A stretch of DNA of 29,695 nt from DASSJT01 sp035691065 (GTDB taxonomy: Bacteria > Actinomycetota > Actinomycetes > Actinomycetales > Dermatophilaceae): positions 1 through 29,695 of the forward strand of contig DASSJT010000069.1 in assembly GCA_035691065.1 (NCBI GenBank), read 5' to 3'. Below, piece by piece: positions 15,149 to 23,001 of this stretch; the first letter of the stretch is position 1; each line of letters starts with the position of its first letter. A program made the position numbers and the translations under genes. The notes beneath the pieces were generated by a model. That model ran no database searches and was not told the origin of the DNA. It worked only from the letters and a program-made list of their open reading frames with translations.

Positions 15149-15992
15149 GGTCATCGGCCACCGGCACGGACTCTCGGTAGTAGGCGGCCTGGGCCCGGCG
15201 GTAGCTGGCGGGCTCGGGGCCCATGCGCTCGACCCGTCCTCGGACGAAGCGCTCCCACATCTCGTCAGGCCAGGTGTTGACACCACTGCCGGACGCTCGG
15301 ACCCCAGAGGCCTCACGGGAGTACGACGCGACCGCGATGGGCTGCAGCGCGGCAATCGGCTCGTACCGGCTGAAGCGCACGACCCGACCCTCGCTGCGCA
15401 GGCGCACCATGACGGGCAGGACGTGGCCCGACCACGCTGTCTCGACCACCCCCTCCATGACGTCGTACGCCCCCGAGGGCCGGGGGCGGTTGGGCAGCCC
15501 ACGGACCAGCAGGGCCCATCCGGTCGCGGTGCTGGCGACCATCCCCGAGATGAGCTGGAACTCGCGGGGGTCGCCCAGGGGGCTGGGGTCGAGCAGGGGC
15601 ATCGCGGCGAGTCCGGTCGCCTCGACCTCGGCACGGCGGTCCCCCACCACGTCGTCGAGCGCCTCGGCCAGCGCCGGGACCCGGGGGCCGTTGCCGGCCA
15701 CCGCCTCCCAGGCACCTAGACGGTCGGTGTCGTCGTCGAGGGGAGCCCACCACAGCTGGTCCTCCTCCCAGCGCACGGCGAAGGACACCGGGGGGTTCAG
15801 GAGCCAGCCGATGGAGCTCGCCGTGGTCACGGGCGGGCACTTTCGCACGGCGGACAGGGGCAGTGCCCCGGGCAGGAACTCCCGTGCGGGCACCGGCAGC
15901 GGGGCATCGGGATACACGCTGAAGAAGGCGGCCTCCGGGCCGGTCTCGGGCAGGGTCGACCGGCTGACGCCATCCCTGCGATTTTCGTCCAT
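15141..15992 (-). CDS. DUF6065-like hypothetical protein
   Basis: About 283 residues. The N-terminal part (FFSVYPDAPLPVPARE, then CPPVTTASSIGWLLNPPVSFAVRW) resembles the conserved block of DUF6065 proteins, which have the pattern 'PLT.AN..GW...PV.F...W'. The remainder (FQLISGMVASTATGWALLVRGLPNRP, FSRYEPIAALQPIAV) has the family feel of the second half, but its function is unknown. No signal peptide or membrane helix. Start uncertain: ATG codons at 15992, 16004 and 16019 are all in frame and none has a strong ribosome-binding site. The last 8 nt overlap the MFS start, so the two are coupled. I am recalling the family from its motif, not from a search. Confidence 0.6.
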   Translation of the reverse strand: MDENRRDGVSRSTLPETGPEAAFFSVYPDAPLPVPAREFLPGALPLSAVRKCPPVTTASSIGWLLNPPVSFAVRWEEDQLWWAPLDDDTDRLGAWEAVAGNGPRVPALAEALDDVVGDRRAEVEATGLAAMPLLDPSPLGDPREFQLISGMVASTATGWALLVRGLPNRPRPSGAYDVMEGVVETAWSGHVLPVMVRLRSEGRVVRFSRYEPIAALQPIAVASYSREASGVRASGSGVNTWPDEMWERFVRGRVERMGPEPASYRRAQAAYYRESVPVADDHE

Positions 15993-16150
15993 TCCGCCGC
16001 CCATCCGGTTGTGACACATGCTGTCCGCGAGAATCACCCAGCCTTGGGGGCACCGCAACTCGGGGGAGTTACAGTCCGGTCACGGGGCACCTTGCCTGCC
16101 TACCGGCATACCCCTCGTCGGCCGACCCGGCAAACGGAACGGGCATCCCC

Positions 16151-16156
16151 TACGGT
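16151..16156 (+). promoter_or_regulatory. -10 element of the capA-like gene, leaderless type
   Basis: TACGGT, 6 nt before the GTG at 16163. The gene has no ribosome-binding site, so initiation on a leaderless mRNA is likely. No convincing -35. A short dyad AACTC-GGGG-GAGTT (16059-16072) lies about 90 nt upstream. Confidence 0.45.
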
Positions 16157-16162
16157 GGGCGG

Positions 16163-17362
16163 GTGCGCACAGGCAGGCCGGTCCGGCCCTTAACGACGGC
16201 CGCAGCGGTCCTGGCGGCACTGGCTGTGGCGGCCTGCTCGGGGGGCGGCGGCGGCGCGACCGCCCCGCCTGGCAGCCGCGTCTCGGCGACATCGAAGGCC
16301 ACCGCATCGCCCACGTCGACCGCGACGCCACCGCCGCACTTCACCGTCGTGATGAGCGGCGACGTCCTCCTCCACATGGCACTCGTGACCCAGGGCGACC
16401 AGGATGCGCCGGGACCGGCCCTCGACTTCCGGCCGATGCTGGCCGAGCAGAAGCCCATCATCGGGCCGGCTGACCTGGCCATCTGCCACCTGGAGACCCC
16501 GCTGGCGGACGCGAAAGGCCCGTTCTCCGGCTACCCGTCGTTCAACTCCCCGCCCCAGATCGTCAAGGCACTCGTTGCGACCGGCTATGACGCCTGTACG
16601 ACCGCGTCGAACCACACCATCGACCAGGGCTTCGCGGGGGTGAAGCGCACACTCAACGCGCTCGACGCGGCCGGGATCAAGCACACCGGCAGCGCGCGTT
16701 CGGCGCGCGAGGCCGCACACACCCTGCTCCTCACCGCCGGCGGGGCCAAGATCGCCCTGCTGGCCTACGCGTACGCCACCAACGGCATCCCCGTGCCGTC
16801 CGGCAGGCCGTACTCGGTCAACCTGATCGACCCGGCACGCATCCTGCGCGACGCGAAGCGCGCCAGGGCGGCGGGCGCCGATGTCGTCATGGTGGCGCTC
16901 CACGCCGGCACGGAGTACCAGCAGGACCCCAACGCCGAGCAGCGACGGCTGGCGCGGATCCTGACCGCTTCGCCGGACATCGACCTCGTCTACGGCCACC
17001 ATGTCCACGTCGTGCAGCCCCTCCAGAAGCTCAACGGCAAGTGGGTGGCCTACGGGCTGGGCAACACCCTCTCGCACCCCGTGGCGGACTTCCACGTCGT
17101 GACGGCTCAGCAGATCATGGTCCGGTTCACCTTCGAGCGGAACAGCAAGGGCCGGTATGCCGTGGTGAAGGCGGAGTACGTACCCGGAATCATGCCGCTC
17201 GCGCCGCCCTACCGCTGGCGCGACCTGCTCACCGCGGTGGACGACCCCAGCGTGCCCGCAGCCACGCGTCAGGCCTGGCGCCGTGCGGCGGCCCACATCC
17301 ACGAGGTCGTCGGTCGCCTCGGCGCGTTCAAGGACGGCTTGGTGGAGGCTGCCGCGCCGTGA
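16163..17362 (+). CDS. CapA/PgsA-family lipoprotein (calcineurin-like metallophosphatase fold)
   Basis: Exported protein of the poly-gamma-glutamate/CapA group, 399 residues. The signal peptide MRTGRPVRPLTTAAAVLAAL ends in a lipobox AVAAC (Cys25), followed by a Ser/Thr/Pro linker to about 58. The metallophosphatase motifs are all there: SGDVLLH (65-71), HLETPL (109-114), SNHTIDQG (149-156), HAGTEY (247-252), GHHVHVVQP (278-286) and YGLGN. HAGTEY departs from the usual HWGxEY, replacing a Trp that lies near the metal site. Members process capsule polymers or have unknown phosphatase roles; nothing nearby looks like a capsule cluster, so the role is open. GTG start follows a -10 directly. It converges on the acyl-CoA synthetase with only 9 nt between stops. 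Confidence 0.9.
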   Translation: MRTGRPVRPLTTAAAVLAALAVAACSGGGGGATAPPGSRVSATSKATASPTSTATPPPHFTVVMSGDVLLHMALVTQGDQDAPGPALDFRPMLAEQKPIIGPADLAICHLETPLADAKGPFSGYPSFNSPPQIVKALVATGYDACTTASNHTIDQGFAGVKRTLNALDAAGIKHTGSARSAREAAHTLLLTAGGAKIALLAYAYATNGIPVPSGRPYSVNLIDPARILRDAKRARAAGADVVMVALHAGTEYQQDPNAEQRRLARILTASPDIDLVYGHHVHVVQPLQKLNGKWVAYGLGNTLSHPVADFHVVTAQQIMVRFTFERNSKGRYAVVKAEYVPGIMPLAPPYRWRDLLTAVDDPSVPAATRQAWRRAAAHIHEVVGRLGAFKDGLVEAAAP

Positions 17363-17371
17363 CCGGGCGGC

Positions 17372-19021
17372 TCAGGCGTCGGGGTGCGCCCCGTGGGACC
17401 TCTTGCCGCGGTGTTGCCCGTGGTTCTCGCGCAGGTGACGGTTGAGCACCTTGCCGGTGATGTTGCGGGGGAGCTCCTCGACGAAGACCACGTCCCGCGG
17501 GACCGCGTGCCGGGCGAGCGTGTCCCGGACATGCTGGCGCACGTCGTCGGCGGTCAGCGCCGCGCCCGAGGCCAGGACGATGTAGGCCGCCAGCCGCTGG
17601 CCGAACTCGGGGTCCGGGACGCCCACGACGGCTACCTCGCGCACCGCGGGGTGAGCCATGAGGGTTGACTCCACCTCGCCCGGGTAGACGTTCTCGCCAC
17701 CGCTCACGACCATGTCGTCGGCGCGCCCGTCCACGAAGTAGAGCCCGTCGGAGAAGTGCCCGAGATCGCCCGTGGAGACCATCCCCTCGACGAACTCCTT
17801 GCTCTCCCCAGAGGTGTAGCCCTCGAAGACCAGCTCGTTGCCGGCGAAGATCCGCCCCACGGCGCCCTCCGGCACCGGCCGGCCGTCGGGGCCGAGGATC
17901 GCCACCCGGGTGCCGTGTGGCGGGGTGCCGGCGGTGTCGGGGTGGCGCCGCAAGTCGGCGGGCGTGGCGATGCAGACCCAGGAGGCCTCGGTCGAGCCGT
18001 AGAGGTTGTAGAGGACGTCACCGTAGGCGTCCATGAAGCGGGTGGTGAAGCCACTGGGAAACGCCGAGCCGCTGGTGGCCACCACCCGAAGCGCCCGGCG
18101 GGCTCGCTCCGACGGATCGCCGGGCAGCTCCATCATCCGCTGGAGCATGACCGGGATGGCGAACACCACCTGTGGCTGGTAGCGGTCGAGGGCGTCGCGG
18201 GCGGCCTTGGCGTCGAACCGGCGCTGCAGGATCACCGTGGAACGCATGGCCAGCGCCACCTGGAGGGCGCCGAAGCCCCAGGTGTGGAAGATCGGCGCGA
18301 TCACCAGGATGCGGTCCTTCACGCGGAAGGGGATGCGTCCGACGACCGTCGTGAGTGGGCTCAGCCCTCGCGGTGTCCGGCGGGTGGCGCCCTTGGGGAC
18401 TCCGGTGGTTCCCGAGGTGAGGATGATGGTGCGGCCCGGGCGCTCGGGGACGGTGGGCTCGCGTGGAGTCGAGGACGCCAGGGCCGCCGCCGCCAGGTCC
18501 TCGGAGGTCTCACGGGAGAGGCCTGCGGGCAGCCCCTCCACGACCCCGGCGAACTCGGAGTCGTAGACCACGTCCGCGAGGCCCTGATCCGCCACGACGT
18601 GCTCGAGCTGGGGCCCGCTCAGCCCGGTGTTCAACAGGACGAGGTCGACGCCGAGGGCGCTCGCCGCCGCCATGACCTCGACGGCGCCGACGTGGTTGCG
18701 AGCGAGGAGGCCGATCCGGCTCCCCGGCCGCAGGCCGTGGCTGTGCAGCACCGCGGCCACGCGCAGGCTGCGGTCGTAGAGCTCGGCATAGGTGACCTCG
18801 CCCTGCGCCTCGTCCACCACAGCGACGGTGGAGGGGCTGCGCACGGCTGCCTGCCGCAGCTCGCCGGCCAGTCCGAGGCCCCAGGTGGTGAGGCTCAGCA
18901 CCTGACGGGCCATCCGGATAGGACTGCCTGGCGTCAGGATGCCGCAGCGAGCCAGGGTGACGACGTCGTACAGCGCGCCGCCGACCCAGCCCAGCCGCGG
19001 CAGCTGCGCCCTCCGCGCCAT
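17372..19021 (-). CDS. Acyl-CoA synthetase (AMP-forming, fadD-like)
   Basis: ANL-superfamily adenylating enzyme, 549 residues, activating a carboxylic acid to its CoA ester. P-loop TSGTTGVPKG is at 202-211, followed by the FHTWGFG, YGSTEA (A5) and TGDLGHF (A7) motifs, GRADDMVVSGGENVYPGEVE (A8), and the C-terminal catalytic Lys524 in PRNITGKVLNR. The N-terminal 50 residues are extra and include a hydrophobic stretch that may associate with the membrane. The downstream 15 residues are His/Lys/Arg-rich. ATG 19021 follows an 8-bp triple repeat; the gene sits 28 nt after topA, on the same strand, so it may ride on the topA transcript. Fatty acyl or another carboxylate as substrate is undetermined. 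Confidence 0.92.
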   Translation of the reverse strand: MARRAQLPRLGWVGGALYDVVTLARCGILTPGSPIRMARQVLSLTTWGLGLAGELRQAAVRSPSTVAVVDEAQGEVTYAELYDRSLRVAAVLHSHGLRPGSRIGLLARNHVGAVEVMAAASALGVDLVLLNTGLSGPQLEHVVADQGLADVVYDSEFAGVVEGLPAGLSRETSEDLAAAALASSTPREPTVPERPGRTIILTSGTTGVPKGATRRTPRGLSPLTTVVGRIPFRVKDRILVIAPIFHTWGFGALQVALAMRSTVILQRRFDAKAARDALDRYQPQVVFAIPVMLQRMMELPGDPSERARRALRVVATSGSAFPSGFTTRFMDAYGDVLYNLYGSTEASWVCIATPADLRRHPDTAGTPPHGTRVAILGPDGRPVPEGAVGRIFAGNELVFEGYTSGESKEFVEGMVSTGDLGHFSDGLYFVDGRADDMVVSGGENVYPGEVESTLMAHPAVREVAVVGVPDPEFGQRLAAYIVLASGAALTADDVRQHVRDTLARHAVPRDVVFVEELPRNITGKVLNRHLRENHGQHRGKRSHGAHPDA

Positions 19022-19025
19022 CCGG

Positions 19026-19049
19026 TCCTCGCCTCCTCGCCTCCTCGCC
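19026..19049 (-). repeat. Triple 8-bp tandem repeat in the translation-initiation region of the acyl-CoA synthetase gene
   Basis: On the plus strand TCCTCGCC occurs three times exactly (19026-19033, 19034-19041, 19042-19049); on the coding strand this is GGCGAGGA, three purine-rich ribosome-binding-like copies filling the gap between the topA stop and the ATG at 19021, 4 nt away. A change in copy number would alter the number of Shine-Dalgarno-like sites. Confidence 0.8.
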
Positions 19050-21899
19050 TCACGCCTTGCGGGTCGGCGCCTTCGCGGGCTTCTTCGGCGTGGTCTTCGC
19101 GGCCGCCTTCTTCGTTGTCGCCCTGGCCGTCGTCTTCTTCGCCGTCGTCTTCTTGGCTGTCGCCTTCTTGGCTGTCGTCTTCTTCGCCGGGCTCTTGCGG
19201 GTGGTCGGACCCTTCGCGCGCTTCTCCGCGAGCAGCTCGGCGCCCCGTTCAGGCGTGATCGCCTGGGGGTCGTCGTCCTTTCGCAGGGTGGCGTTGGTCT
19301 CGCCGTCGGTGACGTAGGGCCCGAACCGGCCGTCCTTGACGACCATGGGCTTGCCGCTGACCGGGTCGTCGCCCAGCTCCTTGAGGGGTGCCGCGGCAGC
19401 GCGCCCCCGCTGCTTGGGCTGGGCGTAGATCGCCAGGGCCTCCTCGAGCGTGATGTCGAAGAGCTGCTGCTCTGAGGCGAGCGTGCGCGAGTCGCTGCCC
19501 TTCTTGAGGTACGGCCCGTACCGGCCGTTCTGGGCCGTGATCTCCTCGCCGGTCTCGGGGTCGGCGCCGACCGTCCGCGGCAGGGAGAGCAGCTGCAGCG
19601 CGGTGTCCAGGTCGATGGTCGACAGGTCCATGTCCTTGAACAGGGAGGCGGTGCGCGGCCTGAACCTGCCCCTGGCCCTGGACGCGCCGGCGCCGTCCTC
19701 CTCGGGGAGCACCTCGGTGACGTAGGGGCCGTAGCGGCCGGCCTTGACGACGACCTCGCGACCGGTGGCCGGGTCCTCTCCCAGGACCCTCCCGTCATCG
19801 GCGGACGCGTCGAGGATCTCGCGCGCCTTCTCGGGGGTCATCTCGTCGGGTGCGATGTCGTCGGTGATCGTCGCCCGGCGCGGCTGAGCCGCGACGAAGG
19901 AGCCTGGCTCAGCCGAACCAGCAGACGTCGCGCCGGCGTCCGCGCCGTTCGGGGGGGTCCCGGGGGGCGTGGCCCCCGGGGGTGCGACCTCCTCGACGTA
20001 GGGGCCGTAGCGGCCGACCCGCACCACGACACCCTCGCCGATGGGGATCGTGGAGATCTCCCGGGCATCGATCTCGCCCAGGTCGTCGACCAGGTGCTTC
20101 AGGCCCTCGGCGCTGTGCGCCTCGTCGCCGAAGTAGAAGCGGCGGAGCCACTCGACCCGGTGCTCGTCGCCGTTGGCGATCCGGTCGAGGTCCTCCTCCA
20201 TGGAGGCGGTGAAGTCGTAGTCGACCAGCTCGGTGAAGTGCTCCTCCAGCAGGCGCGTGACCGCGAAGGCCAGCCAGGTCGGGATCAGCGCGGAACCCCG
20301 GGTGCGGACATAGCCGCGGTCTTGGATCGTGCCGACGGTCGCGGCATACGTCGAGGGACGCCCGATCCCCTTCTCCTCCATGGCCTTGACCAGCGTGGCC
20401 TCGGTGTAGCGCGGCGGGGGTGTGGTCTCGTGGCCGTCAGCCTCCGCACGCACGACGGTGAGCCGAACCCCCTCGCTGAGCTTGGGCAGACGGCGCTCCT
20501 CCTCCGAGGCCTGCGCCCGGCTGGCCGCCTCCTCGTCGCGGCCCTCCTCGTAGGCCGCGAGGAAGCCGCGGAACGTGATCACGGTGCCACTCGCGGAGAA
20601 CTCGACACTGCGCCCGTCGGCGAGAGTGGCCCCGAGCCGCACGGTCGCGGTCGAGCCCCGCGCGTCGGCCATCTGCGAGGCGACGGTGCGCTTCCAGATC
20701 AGCTCGTACAGCGCGAACTCCTCCCCGCGCAGCTCGCCAGCCACCTGGGCCGGTGTGCGGAAGCGGTCCCCGGCGGGGCGGATGGCCTCATGGGCCTCCT
20801 GGGCGTTCTTGACCTTCCGCTCGTAGTGTCGCGGCGAGTCGGGCACGTAGTCGGCGCCGTAGAGGTCACGGGCCTGCTGCCGAGCCGCCGTCAACGCGGC
20901 GTCCGACAGCGTGGTGCTGTCGGTGCGCATGTAGGTGATGTAGCCGTTCTCGTAGAGCCGCTGCGCCACGCGCATGGCGTTCTTCGAGGACAGCCGCAGC
21001 TTGCGGGAGGCCTCCTGCTGCAGGGTCGAGGTGGTGAACGGCGCCGAGGGCCGGCGGGTGTAGGGCTTCTCCTGCACCGAGTTCACGCGGACCTCGGCCT
21101 CCCGCACAGCCTCGGCGATGGAGCGCGCCGCGGCCTCGTCCAGGTGCACCACACCCCTACCCGACAGGCTGCCGTCGTCGGCGAAGTCGCGACCGGTCGC
21201 CACCCGCGACCCGTCGACCGATGCGAGCCGCGCGGTGAAGAGGCTCGCCTCCGAGTCAGGCGTGAAGTCCCCCTCGACGTCCCAGTACGACGCCCGGACG
21301 AAGGCCATCCGCTCGCGCTCCCGCTCGACCACCATCCGGGTCGCCACCGACTGCACCCGCCCGGCGGACAGGCCAGCCTTGACCTTGCGCCACAGCACCG
21401 GGGACACCTCGTAGCCGTAGAGGCGGTCCAGGATCCGCCGGGTCTCCTGCGCGTCGACCAGCCGGGTGTCGAGGTCGCGGGTGCTGCTGGCCGCCCGCTG
21501 GATGGCCTCCTTGGTGATCTCGTGGAACACCATCCGCTTGACCGGGACCTTCGGCTGCAGCGTCTCCAGGAGGTGCCAGGCGATCGCCTCGCCCTCGCGG
21601 TCCTCGTCAGTGGCGAGGTAGAGCTCGTCGGCGTGCCGGAGCAGCCGCTTCAGCTCCGAGACCTTCTTCTTCTTGTCGGCGTCGACCACGTAGTAGGGCT
21701 CGAATCCGCCCTCGATGTCGACCCCGAACTTGCCGAACGGCCCCTTCTTCATCTCCGCCGGCATCTCCGACGGCGTCGGGATGTCGCGGATGTGCCCCAC
21801 CGACGCCTCGACGTCGTAGTCCTTGCCCAAGTAGCCCGCGATCGTCTTCGCCTTGGCCGGCGACTCCACGATCACGAGCTTGCGCCCCGTTTCGCTCAC
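19050..21899 (-). CDS. topA: DNA topoisomerase I (type IA)
   Basis: Relaxes negatively supercoiled DNA by single-strand passage, 949 residues, matching mycobacterial TopA. TOPRIM domain: KLVIVESPAKAKTIAGYLG at the start and the acidic DEDREG at 98-103. Active-site Tyr323 lies in ITYMRTDS. Domain IV continues with VQSVATRMV. The C-terminal third has the actinobacterial GRYGPYVEE-type repeats (about residues 630-880) in place of zinc fingers, and a last tail of Lys/Ala/Thr repeats (KKTTAKK units) that binds DNA or RNA polymerase. GTG start at 21899 has a weak GAAGG 12 nt upstream. TACCGT (21973-21968) is a possible -10. In actinobacteria TopA is usually essential and supercoiling-regulated; the regulation here is not visible. 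Confidence 0.97.
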   Translation of the reverse strand: MSETGRKLVIVESPAKAKTIAGYLGKDYDVEASVGHIRDIPTPSEMPAEMKKGPFGKFGVDIEGGFEPYYVVDADKKKKVSELKRLLRHADELYLATDEDREGEAIAWHLLETLQPKVPVKRMVFHEITKEAIQRAASSTRDLDTRLVDAQETRRILDRLYGYEVSPVLWRKVKAGLSAGRVQSVATRMVVERERERMAFVRASYWDVEGDFTPDSEASLFTARLASVDGSRVATGRDFADDGSLSGRGVVHLDEAAARSIAEAVREAEVRVNSVQEKPYTRRPSAPFTTSTLQQEASRKLRLSSKNAMRVAQRLYENGYITYMRTDSTTLSDAALTAARQQARDLYGADYVPDSPRHYERKVKNAQEAHEAIRPAGDRFRTPAQVAGELRGEEFALYELIWKRTVASQMADARGSTATVRLGATLADGRSVEFSASGTVITFRGFLAAYEEGRDEEAASRAQASEEERRLPKLSEGVRLTVVRAEADGHETTPPPRYTEATLVKAMEEKGIGRPSTYAATVGTIQDRGYVRTRGSALIPTWLAFAVTRLLEEHFTELVDYDFTASMEEDLDRIANGDEHRVEWLRRFYFGDEAHSAEGLKHLVDDLGEIDAREISTIPIGEGVVVRVGRYGPYVEEVAPPGATPPGTPPNGADAGATSAGSAEPGSFVAAQPRRATITDDIAPDEMTPEKAREILDASADDGRVLGEDPATGREVVVKAGRYGPYVTEVLPEEDGAGASRARGRFRPRTASLFKDMDLSTIDLDTALQLLSLPRTVGADPETGEEITAQNGRYGPYLKKGSDSRTLASEQQLFDITLEEALAIYAQPKQRGRAAAAPLKELGDDPVSGKPMVVKDGRFGPYVTDGETNATLRKDDDPQAITPERGAELLAEKRAKGPTTRKSPAKKTTAKKATAKKTTAKKTTARATTKKAAAKTTPKKPAKAPTRKA

Positions 21900-22319
21900 T
21901 GCTCACCCTTCGTTCCCGTCGACCACGTGCAGCGGATTCGTCGCTGCTCCGACGTGGCAACGCGTAGACGGTAGCCGGTGGGGCTGGCAGCCGAACGCAG
22001 CGGTCTGCTTTGCGGACGCCCGGGTGGTCGGAACCCGGGCCTGAACAACGAGCTGGTATGCCGGCCGGCCAGGTCTTCGTTCCGAGCCTGCGGCCCCTAG
22101 ACAACGATGGGCCAGTGGGAAGAGCGAGCGTTTCCACCCTGCAGCAGATCACGCTCGCTCAATCGACCTTGGCCGCTTGGTGCGTGACGCGCTGGGCTCA
22201 CGTGGCTCCCTTGGACACCCTCACCCTCAACGACGGGCGGAAGCGGCGATTCCCGGAGGTTGCCGTCGAGGGTCGCAACATGCACGGTGGAGAAACGAGC
22301 ACCTGCGAAGGGAAGACCG
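21900..22319. other. 420-nt intergenic region between topA and the DHFR-like gene, with a 10-bp inverted repeat
   Basis: No gene is evident: ORFs crossing it lack coding bias. It carries a perfect 10-bp inverted repeat, GAGCGAGCGT (22122-22131) and ACGCTCGCTC (22151-22160), with a 19-nt loop; one GTATGCC copy (22056-22062); a topA -10 candidate at 21968-21973; and TTGCCG-17-CACGGT (about 22260-22288), a possible promoter for the DHFR-like gene. Confidence 0.7.
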
Positions 22320-22904
22320 ATGCCAGAACTGTTGGTGGACTTCATCACCTCGCTCGACGGCTACGCCTCGGCCGTGGGCTGGCCCGGCTACTGGGGCCTC
22401 GAGGGACCTGAGTACCTGGCGTGGCTCGACGTGTCGCCAGAACGCCACTACACGGCCCTGATGGGCGCGACCACGTACCGATTGATGTCCGGCTTCGCGG
22501 CCACGTCCGACGACCCCGGCTTCGCGCAGCTGACCGAGATGTCGAAGGTGGTGTTCTCCTCGACCCTGAAGGATCCGTTGACGTGGGCCAACACTCGCCT
22601 GGTCGACCATGACCCGGTCGAGGCGGTGCGGTCGATGAAGGCGGAGGGAAACCATTCGTTGCGCACCATCGGCAGCCTCACCTTGTGCCGGTCGTTGCTC
22701 CAGGCCGGCCTCGTCGACCGCTTCCGGGTGGTCGTCTTCCCCGTCATCACCGGTAGCACCGGGCGGGAGCGGATCTACGACGGATATCCGGACGTCGCCC
22801 TCGATCTGGTCGCCAGCCGAACGTTCGACGGCAGGCTCCAGCTGCTCGAGTACAGGCCCACCGTCCTCACCGCTCCGCCGGCCGGCGGTCACCCCACCGG
22901 CTGA
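22320..22904 (+). CDS. Dihydrofolate reductase-like (RibD C-terminal) protein
   Basis: A 194-residue member of the DHFR-like/RibD_C superfamily. Visible: the first strand MPELLVDFITSLDGYAS with the substrate-binding S-DG, MGATTYRLM, VFSSTLKDPLTW, and the nucleotide-binding GSLTLCRSLLQAGLVDRFRVVVFPVITG block. Such proteins are NADPH-dependent reductases of pteridine-like compounds or have unknown substrates. It starts at ATG 22320 with AAGGGAAG about 4-8 nt upstream; an earlier in-frame start at 22260 lacks this. It stands alone between long non-coding gaps; the 97 nt before the next gene contains only GC-rich sequence. Confidence 0.88.
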   Translation: MPELLVDFITSLDGYASAVGWPGYWGLEGPEYLAWLDVSPERHYTALMGATTYRLMSGFAATSDDPGFAQLTEMSKVVFSSTLKDPLTWANTRLVDHDPVEAVRSMKAEGNHSLRTIGSLTLCRSLLQAGLVDRFRVVVFPVITGSTGRERIYDGYPDVALDLVASRTFDGRLQLLEYRPTVLTAPPAGGHPTG

Positions 22905-23001
22905 ACCGCGGCGCGAGTAGGCCTGCCGGCAACAGGGCGTCCGGCGCGAGCCACTGGGTGCGCCGCTGGTCCGGGGCGGTGGCCGGTGACAGGATGCAGA
23001 G

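Noticed and set aside
13916..15280. 454-codon plus-strand ORF
   Set aside because: Antisense to the MFS gene; composition is Gly/Arg/His repeats, with no domain, and the opposite strand has 12 membrane segments.
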